This document shows, piece by piece, positions 26,735 through 36,134 of a DNA stretch of 64,000 nt. This stretch comes from Alteriqipengyuania abyssalis. Lineage in GTDB: Bacteria; Pseudomonadota; Alphaproteobacteria; Sphingomonadales; Sphingomonadaceae. A program made the translations under genes and the position numbers. Every line of letters starts with the position of its first letter. Within the stretch, counting starts at the first letter, position 1. A model generated the notes under the pieces. That model made no database searches, was not told the DNA's origin, and saw only the letters and a program-made list of their open reading frames with translations. Where the stretch lies: positions 62,001-126,000 of the forward strand of contig NZ_JAHWXP010000004.1 in the NCBI RefSeq assembly GCF_019857185.1, written 5' to 3'.

Positions 26735-27334
26735 CTATGTGGGGTCGGCGGGGTCGGAAACGAAGTGCGTCCGGCATACCGCAACGTAGCGCTCGTTCCC
26801 GCCGATCTCGGTCTGCGCGCCGTGCGTCACCGGCTCGCCCGCATCATCCACCCGCTGGTTCATGGTCGCCTTGCGGCCGCAGTGGCACACCGCCTTCATC
26901 TCGACGAGCTTGTCGGCAATGCCCAGCAGCGCTGCCGAACCGGACCATAGCTGCCCCTGGAAATCTGTCCGCAAGCCGTAGCAGATCACCGGGATATCGT
27001 GCCGGTCGGTCAGGCGGGCGAGCTGCCACACCTGATCGCGGGTCAGAAACTGCGCCTCGTCCACCAGCACGCAGGCGAGCTTGGGATCGGCAGGACCGCG
27101 CCCCGCAGCCTCGTCCCGCAAACGCGCGGCGACATCGGTTTCGGGGGTGAAGCGGTGCGCATCGCTGGTCAGGCCGATCCGGCTGTTGATCGCGCCGAAC
27201 GCCGGGCGATTATCGACCGCGGCGGTCCACAGCGAGACGTCCATGCCCCGCTCGCGATAGTTGAACGCGGTCTGCAGCAGCAGCGCGCTCTTCCCCGCAT
27301 TCATGCTGGCGTAGTAGAAATAGAGCTTGGCCAT
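26735..27334 (-). CDS. tdk: Thymidine kinase
   Basis: A 199-residue type II thymidine kinase that phosphorylates thymidine with ATP in the salvage pathway. The P-loop is ASMNAGKSALLL; the catalytic Glu lies in LVDEAQFL; the substrate-facing DIPVICYGLRTDFQG and the zinc-binding CHCGRKATMNQR with a later Cys (VAVCRTHF) are present. It lies 23 bp after rbfA and six before the M50 protease gene, so it is probably transcribed with them. Confidence 0.96.
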   Translation of the reverse strand: MAKLYFYYASMNAGKSALLLQTAFNYRERGMDVSLWTAAVDNRPAFGAINSRIGLTSDAHRFTPETDVAARLRDEAAGRGPADPKLACVLVDEAQFLTRDQVWQLARLTDRHDIPVICYGLRTDFQGQLWSGSAALLGIADKLVEMKAVCHCGRKATMNQRVDDAGEPVTHGAQTEIGGNERYVAVCRTHFVSDPADPT

Positions 27335-27357
27335 CGGCGGTGTCGCAGCGGTGCCGC

Positions 27358-27759
27358 CTACTCCTCCTCATCATCCAGATCGCGGGCAACCTTGGGATCG
27401 TTCAGCAGCCGCTCGATCCGGTCGGCCTCCTCGAAACTCTCGTCGGGGCGGAACTGCAGCTTGGGCGCGAATTTCAGGCCCAGCCGCTTGGCCACTTCGC
27501 GCTGGAAGAACGCGGTATTGGTGCGCAGCGCCTTGACCACGACATCCTCGTCCTCGCCAAGCAGCGGCTTCACATAGACGCTGGCGTGCTTGAGATCGGG
27601 CGTCATCTTCACTTCGGTCACGCTGACCGAGTGCGCGCTCAGCGTCTCGTCGTGCACCTCGCCCCGGGTGAGCAGTTCGGACAGGATATGCCGCACCCGC
27701 TCGCCCACCTTGAGGACGCGGACCGATTGCTGTTCTGCTGAAAATTGCTGGCGGGCCAT
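27358..27759 (-). CDS. rbfA: Ribosome-binding factor A
   Basis: A 133-residue 30S maturation factor with a single KH-like domain. Family segments are [40 protein letters not shown] and [20 protein letters not shown] followed by [17 protein letters not shown] short acidic tail ends the protein. Its first base overlaps the last base of the thioesterase gene, indicating coupling within the infB operon. Confidence 0.96.
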   Translation of the reverse strand: MARQQFSAEQQSVRVLKVGERVRHILSELLTRGEVHDETLSAHSVSVTEVKMTPDLKHASVYVKPLLGEDEDVVVKALRTNTAFFQREVAKRLGLKFAPKLQFRPDESFEEADRIERLLNDPKVARDLDDEEE

Positions 27760-28175
27760 CAGGTATCTCCTGTCGGTCTCGGGGTGGGAATTGCAGTGCT
27801 GGTTGCACGGGCGAGAAGCGCGCCGGAAAGGTCGAACAACTCGGCCTCGAGGAAGATGACCTTGCGCCCCCGTCGTACCACGCGCCCCTTCCCGACCAGC
27901 GGGCCGGCCGGGACGGGCTTGAGCAAACTCATTGAGATTTCCAGGCTCAGCGGGGCTTCCACATGATCGGTCGCCCAGACATGGGCCCAGCCCATCACCT
28001 CGTCGAGAAAGCCCGCCACAAGGCCACCCTGGACGCTCCCTCGCTGCGTCACGAAACTTTCGGGCGCGTCGAAGCGCAAGGTGATCTCCTCGCGCTCCCT
28101 ATCGAAACTGTCGAACTGCGTGCCCATCAGATCGGCATGCGGTGAGCCGAAGGCGTGCTTGCTATGCTCGGTCAC
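27759..28175 (-). CDS. PaaI-family hotdog thioesterase
   Basis: A 138-residue hotdog-fold protein of the PaaI acyl-CoA thioesterase family. The characteristic [20 protein letters not shown] helix contains the catalytic Gly/Asp-Glu region, followed by [19 protein letters not shown]. The substrate cannot be read. The GTG start at 28175 overlaps the stop of the small membrane peptide gene upstream (GTGA), and the gene overlaps rbfA by one base, so it is embedded in the infB-rbfA operon. Confidence 0.88.
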   Translation of the reverse strand: MTEHSKHAFGSPHADLMGTQFDSFDREREEITLRFDAPESFVTQRGSVQGGLVAGFLDEVMGWAHVWATDHVEAPLSLEISMSLLKPVPAGPLVGKGRVVRRGRKVIFLEAELFDLSGALLARATSTAIPTPRPTGDT

Positions 28176-28300
28176 TTCTCGTTAGTTTCTCGCCGTTCGA
28201 GTGCCTTCGCGATCCGGTGCAGTGCATCGGAGCCTCGCCGGGTCTCGTAATAGATCCCGGCGAGGATGATGGCAGCGAAGACACCGATGACCAGGTCCAT
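28172..28300 (-). CDS. Predicted 42-residue membrane peptide in the infB operon
   Basis: Starts with [20 protein letters not shown] and ends [10 protein letters not shown]. Residues 3-18 form one hydrophobic segment, followed by a basic, helical tail (RRGSDALHRIAKALERR). Its ATG overlaps the last base of the infB stop (TGATG), and its TGA overlaps the GTG of the thioesterase gene. Exact coupling on both sides argues that it is translated. No family is recognised and function is unknown. Confidence 0.7.
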   Translation of the reverse strand: MDLVIGVFAAIILAGIYYETRRGSDALHRIAKALERRETNEK

Positions 28301-30873
28301 CACAGCGTCCGTTCACGCTCCTCGACTTCGAAGACTTCGAGCTGGTCACCCGGCTTGATGTCGTTCGTGTCTTCCAGCACCACGCCGCATTCGAGGCCTG
28401 CGCGGACTTCGTCGACGTCGTCCTTGAAGCGCCGCAGCGAGGCGATGGTGGTCGACGACACGATGACGTCGTCGCGGGTGAGGCGGGCGTGGAGACCCTT
28501 GCGGATCGCGCCTTCCTCCACCAGCAGACCGGCCGCCTTGTCCTTCTTGCCGGACTTGAAGACTTCCTTGACCGCGGCACGACCGACGACGTGCTCGATC
28601 CGCTCCGGACCCAGCTCGCCCGCCATCTCCTTCGCGATCTCTTCGGTCAGATGGTAGATGACGTCGTAATACATCATCCGCACGCCTTCGCGTTCGATCT
28701 GCTGGCGCGCCTTGGCGTTGGGGCGCACGTTGAAGCCGATGATCGGTGCGTTGCCGGCAGCGGCCAGCGTTACGTCGTTCTCGGTAATCGCGCCCACGCC
28801 CGAGTGCAGGATGCGCACCTTGATGTCGTCGTTCGACAGGTTGGTGAGCGCGGTCTTGATCGCCTCGACCGAGCCCTGCACGTCCGCACGGACCAGCAGC
28901 GGGAACTCGATTGCCTTGTTGGCGAGCCCGGCGAACATCGCGTCGAAATTGGTCGGAGCGAGCGCGGTGCGCTGCTCGTTCGCCTTGTCCTGACGATATT
29001 CGGCGACCTCGCGTGCGCGCTGCTCGTTCTCGACCACGGTCAGCTGGTCGCCCGCATTCGGCACCCCGCCGAGGCCGAGGACCTCGACCGGCATCGAAGG
29101 CCCGGCTTCCTTGATCTGCTTGCCCTGGTCATCGATGATCGCACGGACGCGCCCGCTCATCGTACCGGCAACCAGCGCATCGCCCTTCTTGAGCGTACCG
29201 CGGGTGACCAGCACCGAGGCAACCGGGCCACGGCCCTTGTCCAGCTGAGCCTCGATCACTGTGGCTTCCGCCGCGCGATCGGGGTTGGCCTTCAGTTCCA
29301 TCAACTCGGCCTGAAGCGCGATCTTGTCGAGCAGCTCGTCGAGCCCGGTGCCCTTGAGCGCGGAAATCTCCACGTCCTGCACGTCGCCCGACATCGCCTC
29401 GACGATGACTTCCTGTTCCAGCAGGCGCTCACGCACCTTCTGGGGGTTGGCGTCTTCCTTATCCATCTTGTTGATGGCGACGATGATCGGCGTGCCAGCG
29501 GCCTTGGCGTGGCTGATCGCCTCGACCGTCTGCGGCATGATGCCGTCATCGGCTGCAACCACCAGAACGACGATATCGGTGACGTTGGCACCGCGTGCGC
29601 GCATCTCCGTGAAGGCGGCGTGGCCCGGGGTGTCGAGGAAGGTGATCTTGTCGCCGTTCTTCGTCTTCACCTGATAGCTGCCGATGTGCTGGGTGATGCC
29701 GCCCGCTTCGCCGCGGGTCACATTGGTGCCACGCAGCGCATCGAGCAGGCTGGTCTTGCCGTGGTCGACATGGCCCATGATGGTGACGACCGGGGGACGC
29801 GGCTTGAGCGTCTCTTCCGGATCGACATCCTCTTCGGCCTTGATGTCGATATCGGCGTCGGAGACCTTCTGGATATTGTGGCCGAACTGCTCGACCAGCA
29901 GTTCCGCGGTGTCCTGGTCGATCGTCTGGTTGACGGTAACCGCCATACCCAGACTGAACAGTTCCTTCACCAGATCCGCGCCCTTTTCGGCCATGCGGTT
30001 GGCGAGTTCCTGCACGGTGATCGCCTCGGGGACGACCACATCGCGGACCTGCTTCTCGCGCGGCTTGGACGAACCGCCACCCTGAAGGCGACGCTCCTTC
30101 TCGCGCGCCCGCTTGAGCGCGGCGAGGCTGCGAGCGCGGCGGCCCTCGTCCTCGTTCAGCGCCTTGGTGACGGACAGCTTGCCCGAACGACGCTTGTCGG
30201 TCCGTTCTGCGGTGCGGGCAGGCTTATCTTCCTTCTTGGGCTTCTTTTCGGGCTTCTTGGGCTCGGGCCGCTGGACGGGCGTGAACTTGCGTGCAGCGGG
30301 CACCGCCTTGCCGGTGGACGCAGGCTGTGCGCTCGCGTCGGCCTTCTCGGCAGCAGGCTCCTGGGCCTCTGCGGGAGCTTCGGCAGCAGCCTTGGCCTCT
30401 TCCTCGGCACGCTTGGCAGCTTCTTCCTCCGCCTTGCGGTTTTCCTCGGCGCGCTTCTTCTCGTCCTCGGCGGCCTGACGGGCCTTCTGCTCGTCACGCT
30501 TGCGCGCCTCTTCGGCCATCCGCAGGCGATCTTCCTCGGCCTCACGCTGGAGCCGCGCGACGCGTTCCTGCGGCGTTTCGTCGGCAGGGGCTGCCTTCTT
30601 GGGCGCTGGCTTCTTCGCCACGGGCTTGGGCGCAGGTGCAGGAGCCGGAGCGGGCGCGGGTGCAGGCGCGGGCTCGGATGCCTTGGCTTCCTCTGCGGGA
30701 GCCGGCGTCGGAGTGCTCTCACCGGGCTTGAGGATCTTGCGACGACGCTTCACCTCGACCGCGACCTTGTTGGTGCGTCCGTGGCTGAAGGTCTGCTTGA
30801 CCTCGCCCGACTCCACACTCCGCTTGAGGCCAAGCGGTTTGCGGGTCCGGGTGTTGTTTTCGTCGTCGCTCAT
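28300..30873 (-). CDS. infB: Translation initiation factor IF-2
   Basis: An 857-residue GTPase that brings initiator tRNA to the 30S subunit. Residues 1-~285 are a long Lys/Glu/Ala/Pro-rich extension with a short PAPAPAPAP run; an IF2_N domain follows ([20 protein letters not shown]). The GTPase motifs are [15 protein letters not shown] (~368), [11 protein letters not shown] and NKMDKEDA; domains II-IV follow, with the usual [15 protein letters not shown] and a C-terminal beta-barrel. It is the fourth gene of the rimP-nusA-ylxR-infB operon. Confidence 0.98.
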   Translation of the reverse strand: MSDDENNTRTRKPLGLKRSVESGEVKQTFSHGRTNKVAVEVKRRRKILKPGESTPTPAPAEEAKASEPAPAPAPAPAPAPAPKPVAKKPAPKKAAPADETPQERVARLQREAEEDRLRMAEEARKRDEQKARQAAEDEKKRAEENRKAEEEAAKRAEEEAKAAAEAPAEAQEPAAEKADASAQPASTGKAVPAARKFTPVQRPEPKKPEKKPKKEDKPARTAERTDKRRSGKLSVTKALNEDEGRRARSLAALKRAREKERRLQGGGSSKPREKQVRDVVVPEAITVQELANRMAEKGADLVKELFSLGMAVTVNQTIDQDTAELLVEQFGHNIQKVSDADIDIKAEEDVDPEETLKPRPPVVTIMGHVDHGKTSLLDALRGTNVTRGEAGGITQHIGSYQVKTKNGDKITFLDTPGHAAFTEMRARGANVTDIVVLVVAADDGIMPQTVEAISHAKAAGTPIIVAINKMDKEDANPQKVRERLLEQEVIVEAMSGDVQDVEISALKGTGLDELLDKIALQAELMELKANPDRAAEATVIEAQLDKGRGPVASVLVTRGTLKKGDALVAGTMSGRVRAIIDDQGKQIKEAGPSMPVEVLGLGGVPNAGDQLTVVENEQRAREVAEYRQDKANEQRTALAPTNFDAMFAGLANKAIEFPLLVRADVQGSVEAIKTALTNLSNDDIKVRILHSGVGAITENDVTLAAAGNAPIIGFNVRPNAKARQQIEREGVRMMYYDVIYHLTEEIAKEMAGELGPERIEHVVGRAAVKEVFKSGKKDKAAGLLVEEGAIRKGLHARLTRDDVIVSSTTIASLRRFKDDVDEVRAGLECGVVLEDTNDIKPGDQLEVFEVEERERTL

Positions 30874-30924
30874 AAAACTCGTTTCTTCCTTCGGTCACAT
30901 CGTCGCGAAAAGAGAGGCCGCCGT

Positions 30925-31632
30925 CTAGGTGGCCCCGTCCTCGCTCACGTCTTCGCGGGCACCCGCAGACGCATTCCTATAATGCAGCAGGCGCGTCAGG
31001 GCCTGATCGACCCGCTTCGCCGCCTGTTCGTCGGCGAGCGCCAGATGGACAACATTGTCGCGGCCCAATGCCACAGACAGCGCCGCACGGTCCAGTGGCA
31101 AGCGCGTGCCGCCCTCGCCCGAACCTTCGCGGTCCATTCCTACGCGCCATGCCTGGTCAAGCTTGGCGGTACCGCCATCGCTCGCATCGCTGGCGTGATA
31201 GAGCGCGCTCAGCACTCCGCCGCGCGCATGCTCCGCGATGCGTTCGGACCCCAAGATAAGGTGTCCGCTGCGCATTTCGAGCCCCAGCCGGTCGGTCAGG
31301 GTGCGCAGCAACCCCGCATCGATCTGCGAGGGCAGATCGTCGGGCACGCGCGGGGGCGCGGATTTGAACGCGCGGGCCAGCGCCCCTTTGAGCTTGCCCT
31401 TCTCCATCGCGGTTTCAAGCTCGGCGCGCGAAACGCCCAGCCATGCGCCGCGACCCGGCGCACGCGCGCGCGGGTCGGGCAGCACGTCACCATCGGGCGA
31501 GATCGCGAGACGAATCAGTTCGTCCCGCTCGCCGTGGCGTCCGGTCAGGATGCACTTGCGCTCCGGCGATTTCCCGCCGGGGCGCGTGCGCTCAGTTGTC
31601 GGCGTCAGAGACTCATTGTTCGGAGTCCGCAT
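30925..31632 (-). CDS. YlxR-family RNA-binding protein (DUF448) with L7Ae-like C-terminal domain
   Basis: A 235-residue protein. The N-terminal YlxR domain has the signature ERKCILTGRHGERDELIRLA, PDPRARAPGRGAWLGVSR and the basic KLKGALARAFK. Residues ~115-230 resemble a ribosomal L7Ae fold (LLRTLTDRLGLEMRSGHLIL, GSERIAEHARGGVLSALYHA). It was previously called a nucleic-acid-binding protein of the nusA-infB operon. The ATG at 31632 has a clear AGGAGG site inside the end of nusA, so the two genes overlap by 20 bp. Confidence 0.92.
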   Translation of the reverse strand: MRTPNNESLTPTTERTRPGGKSPERKCILTGRHGERDELIRLAISPDGDVLPDPRARAPGRGAWLGVSRAELETAMEKGKLKGALARAFKSAPPRVPDDLPSQIDAGLLRTLTDRLGLEMRSGHLILGSERIAEHARGGVLSALYHASDASDGGTAKLDQAWRVGMDREGSGEGGTRLPLDRAALSVALGRDNVVHLALADEQAAKRVDQALTRLLHYRNASAGAREDVSEDGAT

Positions 31633-33283
31633 CGGCGGCCTCCTGGTCTGCACCCTCGGATGCGGTTGCGGGCTTGGCCGGTTCTTCATCTTCGAACCAG
31701 TGCGCGCGGGCAGCCATGATGATCTCGTTGCCCTGCTCTTCGGTCAGGCCGTATTCGCCCAGCACGCCGCCCTTGTCCTGCTCGCGCTGCGGACGGTCGC
31801 GCCGCATCGGCGGGCCATCGGGATTGTTGTTGCGGCGACGCGGCGCCTCGCGCTTCTTGGCGATCAGCTCGTCGGTGGCGAGATCGGCCACATCGTCGAG
31901 CGTCTTGAGACCCGCCTTGCCCAGCGTGACGAGCATCGCTTCGGACAGGTGCGGCAGGTCGGCCAGCGCATCCTCGACACCCAGTTCGCGGCGCGCCTCG
32001 CGGTGCGCGGCTTCCTGCCGTTCGAGCGCTTCGGTCGCGCGGCTCTGGAGTTCCTCGGCCAGTTCTTCGTCGAAGCCTTCGATCATCGCCAGCTCGTCCA
32101 GCTGGACGTAAGCGACTTCTTCGAGTTCGGCGAAGCCTTCGGCGACGAGCAGCTGCGAAAGCGTTTCGTCGACGTCCAGCTCTTCCTCGAACATCTTGGA
32201 GCGAGCAGCAAATTCCTTGCTCTGCTTTTCCGAGGCTTCTTCCTCGGTCATGATGTCGATCTGGTTGCCGGTCAGCTGGCTGGCGAGGCGCACGTTCTGG
32301 CCGCGACGACCGATCGCGAGCGACAGCTGGTCATCGGGGACGACCACTTCGATGCGGCTCTCGTCCTCGTCCAGCACCACGCGGCTGACGGTGGCGGGCT
32401 GGAGCGCGTTGACGATGAAGGTCGCCTGATCCTCGCTCCAGGGAATGATGTCGATCTTCTCGCCCTGCAGTTCCTGCACGACGGCCTGAACGCGGCTACC
32501 CTTCATGCCGACGCAGGCGCCGACCGGGTCGATGCTCGAATCGTGGCTGATCACGCCGATCTTGGCGCGGCTGCCCGGATCGCGGGCGGCGGCCTTGATC
32601 TCGATGATGCCGTCGTAGATTTCGGGCACTTCCTGCGCGAACAGCTTCTTCATGAAGTCGGGGTGCGCGCGGGTGAGGAAGATCTGGGGACCGCGGTTGT
32701 TGCGCTCCACCTTGCTGATCAGCGCACGGACACGCTCGCCGACACGCGCGGCTTCGCGCGGGATCTGCTGGTCGCGGCGGATCACGCCCTCGGCGCGGCC
32801 GAGGTTGACGATCACGTGGCCGAATTCGACCGACTTGATCACGCCGGTGATGATTTCGCCCGCACGATCCTTGAACTCGTCGTACTGACGCTCACGCTCG
32901 GCATCGCGGACCTTCTGGAAGATTACCTGCTTGGCGCTCTGCGCGTCGATGCGGCCGAGGTCGACCGGGGGCAGCGGGTCGACGATGAAGTCGCCGACAG
33001 CGGCGCCGTCCTGCAGCTTCTGCGCCTGCTTCAGGTCGACCTGCTTGAAATAGTCTTCGACCTCTTCGACCACTTCCACGACGCGCCACAGGCGCAGGTC
33101 GCCGGTCTGCGGGTCGAGCTTGGCGCGAATGTCGTTTTCCGCACCATAGCGGTTACGGGCCGATTTCTGGATCGCCTCTTCCATCGCTTCGATGACGATC
33201 GACTTGTCGATCATCTTTTCCGAAGCGACCGAGTTGGCGATCGCGAGGAGCTCCGCGCGGTTGGCGGAAATGGCAGTGGCCAT
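31613..33283 (-). CDS. nusA: Transcription termination/antitermination protein NusA
   Basis: A 556-residue RNA-polymerase-binding factor. N-terminal domain (~1-130), S1 domain (GEIITGVIKSVEFGHVIVNL), two KH domains (PVGACVGMKGSRVQAVVQEL and LAIGRRGQNVRLASQLTG), and a C-terminal helical region with helix-hairpin-helix repeats (LLVAEGFAELEEVAYV, LVTLGKAGLKTLDDVADLAT). An acidic tail ends the protein. The start overlaps the rimP stop by one base (TGATG). Confidence 0.98.
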   Translation of the reverse strand: MATAISANRAELLAIANSVASEKMIDKSIVIEAMEEAIQKSARNRYGAENDIRAKLDPQTGDLRLWRVVEVVEEVEDYFKQVDLKQAQKLQDGAAVGDFIVDPLPPVDLGRIDAQSAKQVIFQKVRDAERERQYDEFKDRAGEIITGVIKSVEFGHVIVNLGRAEGVIRRDQQIPREAARVGERVRALISKVERNNRGPQIFLTRAHPDFMKKLFAQEVPEIYDGIIEIKAAARDPGSRAKIGVISHDSSIDPVGACVGMKGSRVQAVVQELQGEKIDIIPWSEDQATFIVNALQPATVSRVVLDEDESRIEVVVPDDQLSLAIGRRGQNVRLASQLTGNQIDIMTEEEASEKQSKEFAARSKMFEEELDVDETLSQLLVAEGFAELEEVAYVQLDELAMIEGFDEELAEELQSRATEALERQEAAHREARRELGVEDALADLPHLSEAMLVTLGKAGLKTLDDVADLATDELIAKKREAPRRRNNNPDGPPMRRDRPQREQDKGGVLGEYGLTEEQGNEIIMAARAHWFEDEEPAKPATASEGADQEAADADSEQ

Positions 33284-33849
33284 CAGTCGTCAGCCTTTTC
33301 TTGTTGGTCTTCTTGTACTTCCTCGGCACCCGTGGTGTCGAGCGGTCTGGTCGCGGCGATCAGTTCGTCGGTGAGGACGAGCTGCGCCGAATGGATCTGA
33401 TCGCGCGGGAGTTCGACGTCGCCCGCCTTGCGGTCGGTGATGGTGACCATGTCACCCTCTATGCCTTTCAGGCTCCCACGATAGTTGCGCTGGCCGTCAT
33501 AGCCCTTGGCCATCGAGATCTTGGCCTCGTGCCCCGCCCAGTCGGAAAAGTCCTTGGTCCGGGTCAGCGGTCGGTCGATCCCGGGGGAGCTGACTTCGAG
33601 GTGGTAGGCCCCTTCGATCAGCACATCGCCCTGCTCTTCCAGCGCGTCGATCCTGGCAGAAACGGCGCGGCTCAGCGCGGCGCATTGTTCGATCACCAGC
33701 TGACCCGTAGCCGGGTCTTCCGCCATGATCTGCAGTGCCTGCGTGCCATCGCCGGCTTCGGACGGCATCATCTTCACGCGCACGAGTTCGAATCCCAGGG
33801 CCTTCGCCTCGGGTTCGATAATCTGTGTCAGTCGCGCGATATCTGCCAT
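33283..33849 (-). CDS. rimP: Ribosome maturation factor RimP
   Basis: A 188-residue 30S maturation factor and first gene of the nusA-infB operon. Family segments are IIEPEAKALGFELVRVKMM, QCAALSRAVSARID and YHLEVSSPGIDRPLTRTKDF, followed by a C-terminal SH3-like domain. The ATG at 33849 has a CGGAGG ribosome-binding site; the frame is open further upstream but that part looks non-coding. The acidic tail EEVQEDQQEKADD overlaps nusA by one base. Confidence 0.96.
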   Translation of the reverse strand: MADIARLTQIIEPEAKALGFELVRVKMMPSEAGDGTQALQIMAEDPATGQLVIEQCAALSRAVSARIDALEEQGDVLIEGAYHLEVSSPGIDRPLTRTKDFSDWAGHEAKISMAKGYDGQRNYRGSLKGIEGDMVTITDRKAGDVELPRDQIHSAQLVLTDELIAATRPLDTTGAEEVQEDQQEKADD

Positions 33850-33948
33850 TCGGCCTCCGTTTCGTTTCCGATCTGCATGGCCATGCGGCTTGGCGCCGGT
33901 GCCTTTCGGCCCGGCCCAACATGGTGCCAGCAATGTCGGGATGAAGGG

Positions 33949-33977
33949 CAGATAGTCCGTGATCGCGAAAATTGCAA
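33949..33977 (-). promoter_or_regulatory. Candidate promoter of the rimP-nusA-infB operon
   Basis: Reading leftward: TTGCAA (33977-33972), a 17-bp spacer and TATCTG (33954-33949), about 100 bp upstream of the rimP ATG. Spacing is ideal, hexamer matches are moderate (4 and 3 of 6). It lies in the only sizeable gap upstream of the operon. Confidence 0.35.
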
Positions 33978-34008
33978 CGCGCTTTGCCGCGTGCGGGCGA
34001 TTTTGTAC

Positions 34009-34623
34009 CTATTTGCCCTTCGGCTTGAACCACGGCTCGGGCGAACGATCGATCGCAAGCGCTCCGATGAAGGGAACGCAAAGGCGAAACGCATCGTGCG
34101 GCGTTCCGGTGAGCCACTGCTCCCAGCTTTCACGCGGAAGAATCACCGGCATGCGATTGTGAACCGGCGCAACCTGCGGATTCGCCTCGGTCATGATCAT
34201 GCTGAACGCGTCGCCCCACTCCTCCGTCTGCCGCCATATCCCGGCGGTGGCGAACAGCGGTTCACCGGACATCGAAAACCAGGTCCGGGTCATCGCGCCC
34301 CTCGCGCCTTCCGCCTCGGCGAAGCTGCTGACGGGGATCAGGCAGCGACGTTCCTCGAACGAGTAGCGCCAGAAAAAGCTCTTGAGCTTGTCGGTGCGTG
34401 TGTTGTTGACCGGTTTGGGCTTTAGCGGCTGGCCCTTCGCGCCTGTCCGCTGCAGCGGGAATCCCCACACCATCGAGCTCACCTCGCGCGGTGCCACCAC
34501 CACGGGAGCGGGATACCCCGGATAGACCTCTTCCGCAGTGTTGGCAGCGAAATCCTGCGTAATCGCGTCGAAGAAATCCGCGACCTCGGTGTGGGAGCTC
34601 TTGATCTTGTAAAGGTTACACAT
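34009..34623 (-). CDS. SOS response-associated peptidase family protein (YedK/HMCES type)
   Basis: A 204-residue SRAP-domain protein that forms a covalent thiazolidine link to abasic sites in single-stranded DNA. The catalytic residues are seen: Cys2 directly after the initiator Met (MCNLYK), Asn in VNNTRTDKL, Glu in SFAEAEG and His in APVHNRMPVILP. The WGFPLQ segment and the C-terminal end match the family. It lies upstream of the rimP operon on the same strand and just downstream of the M28 peptidase gene. Confidence 0.93.
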   Translation of the reverse strand: MCNLYKIKSSHTEVADFFDAITQDFAANTAEEVYPGYPAPVVVAPREVSSMVWGFPLQRTGAKGQPLKPKPVNNTRTDKLKSFFWRYSFEERRCLIPVSSFAEAEGARGAMTRTWFSMSGEPLFATAGIWRQTEEWGDAFSMIMTEANPQVAPVHNRMPVILPRESWEQWLTGTPHDAFRLCVPFIGALAIDRSPEPWFKPKGK

Positions 34624-34635
34624 CGCCCGAACGGG

Positions 34636-36108
34636 TCAGCCGCCGCCACCCGGATAGGTTTGGAGGCTTCCAAAATAGCGGATCAGCCCGGCATGGAGCA
34701 GCGTATCTTCCGCCGCACCGCCCAGTTCGACACCTCTGGCCGGGTCATCGCTCGCACGGTGATAATCGCTGCCCATGAAGCTTTCGAAATCCGCCCGGTC
34801 GGCAAGCGCGCTGGAAACAAGCACGGCGGGTACGCCCTCGACCAGCAGCGCCCAGCCATCCTGCCGGGGCAGGAAGGCATCCTGCAAGTCCGAAGGGACT
34901 ATCTCGCGCCCCCGCACCCGCGCGACCTCCGATATCCCGTAATCGAGCGCGGTCTTGCCAGCGCCGAGCACCACCACCGGCGTCCCGCGCGGTGCGATCG
35001 CCATCGTGTCGAGGTTGAACGCCGCCGCGATCGTGGGCAGCGGAACCGGCGGATCGGCTGCGAAAGCCTTTGCGCCGAGCAGGCCCAGCTCTTCAGAACT
35101 GGTCGCAAGGACGATCACATCGCGATCGAGCGGGCCGCCCTGCAGCGCGATCCGCACCGCCTCGATCATCACCGCAAGGCCGCTGGCATTGTCGACCGCG
35201 CCATTGCACAGCCGGTCGGTCGCGTCGGGCGGCCCGCAATCATCGCCCAGATGATCCCAGTGCGCCAGCAGCACCACCGCGCCCGCGCCCGGAACCCGGC
35301 CCGGCAGGCGGCCGATCACGTTGGCGGTCTCGATCCGGTCGGTCTTCTGCGCGATGCTCGCCTTCAGAATCGTGTCATAGGCGATCAGGCCAAGGCCATC
35401 GGGATGCCGCTTCGCATTCGCGCCGATCGCGTCGCTCAGGCCGGCGCTTGCCTGCGGGGAGAGAAGCAGCACGGCAGGGCCGGACGTATCGCTCCCCAGC
35501 CGCCAGCGCCCACGCGAGATCAGGCCGGCGGTCTTCTCATATTCCTCGGCCGTCTGCGTAGTGACGATAAGCGCCTTGGGCGCTGCAGCCTCGAATTTGG
35601 AGAACAATCGCGGAAGCTCGGCCGCAGGCACCCGCACTGCGCGATTGACCAGCGAGCGCGGCTGCAATTCTTCGAAGTCGGGATCGAGGCCCACGATCGG
35701 CACGTCGGCAAGGTTGGCATCGTCTCTGCCGGGATCGACCGCGATCAGCCCTTGCGAAAGCGACACGCTGCGCGAGCCCCGCGTGGCCGTAGCCGTGCTT
35801 GACCCCGCTTCTTCCGACGGCTGGCGGCGGACGAGGGTGAAATCCTGCGTCCAGTCGCCCTCGCCCGCACCGGGCTGCAAGCCGATTTCGGAATAGCGCT
35901 GGATCAGCCAGCGCTGCGTCTTCGCCTCCCCCTCGCTGCCGGGATAGCGGCCACCGAAATCATCGGCTGCCAGCGCGCCGATATCCTCCGCCAGCCGCGC
36001 CTCGACCATGTCGAGCGAAGGGCCGGTCTGCGGCGCGGGCACGGTTGCGCAGGCGGCGAGCGAAAGCGCCGCCGCACCCACGGCAATGGTGCGCGAAAGG
36101 GCGATCAT
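34636..36108 (-). CDS. M28-family zinc peptidase, lipoprotein
   Basis: A 490-residue exported peptidase. The signal peptide ends in a lipobox (LAACA, Cys20), so it is probably anchored to a membrane facing the periplasm. The metal-binding segments are LLAHWDHLGDD (His/Asp), NGAVDNASGLAVMIEAVR (bridging Asp), TSSEELGLLGAKAF (catalytic Glu/Glu) and FNLDTMA (Asp); a late YHRASDDPA supplies the last His. An inserted PA-like domain lies between residues ~95 and 270. It is an aminopeptidase-type family; substrate unknown. ATG 36108 is chosen because it gives the signal peptide. Confidence 0.9.
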   Translation of the reverse strand: MIALSRTIAVGAAALSLAACATVPAPQTGPSLDMVEARLAEDIGALAADDFGGRYPGSEGEAKTQRWLIQRYSEIGLQPGAGEGDWTQDFTLVRRQPSEEAGSSTATATRGSRSVSLSQGLIAVDPGRDDANLADVPIVGLDPDFEELQPRSLVNRAVRVPAAELPRLFSKFEAAAPKALIVTTQTAEEYEKTAGLISRGRWRLGSDTSGPAVLLLSPQASAGLSDAIGANAKRHPDGLGLIAYDTILKASIAQKTDRIETANVIGRLPGRVPGAGAVVLLAHWDHLGDDCGPPDATDRLCNGAVDNASGLAVMIEAVRIALQGGPLDRDVIVLATSSEELGLLGAKAFAADPPVPLPTIAAAFNLDTMAIAPRGTPVVVLGAGKTALDYGISEVARVRGREIVPSDLQDAFLPRQDGWALLVEGVPAVLVSSALADRADFESFMGSDYHRASDDPARGVELGGAAEDTLLHAGLIRYFGSLQTYPGGGG

Positions 36109-36134
36109 GATCTCGTGGCCCCAAATCTCATGAC

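Noticed and set aside
33782-33800. GTTCGAATCC in rimP, resembling a tRNA T-loop
   Set aside because: No acceptor, D or anticodon stems can be drawn around it; it encodes a conserved part of RimP.
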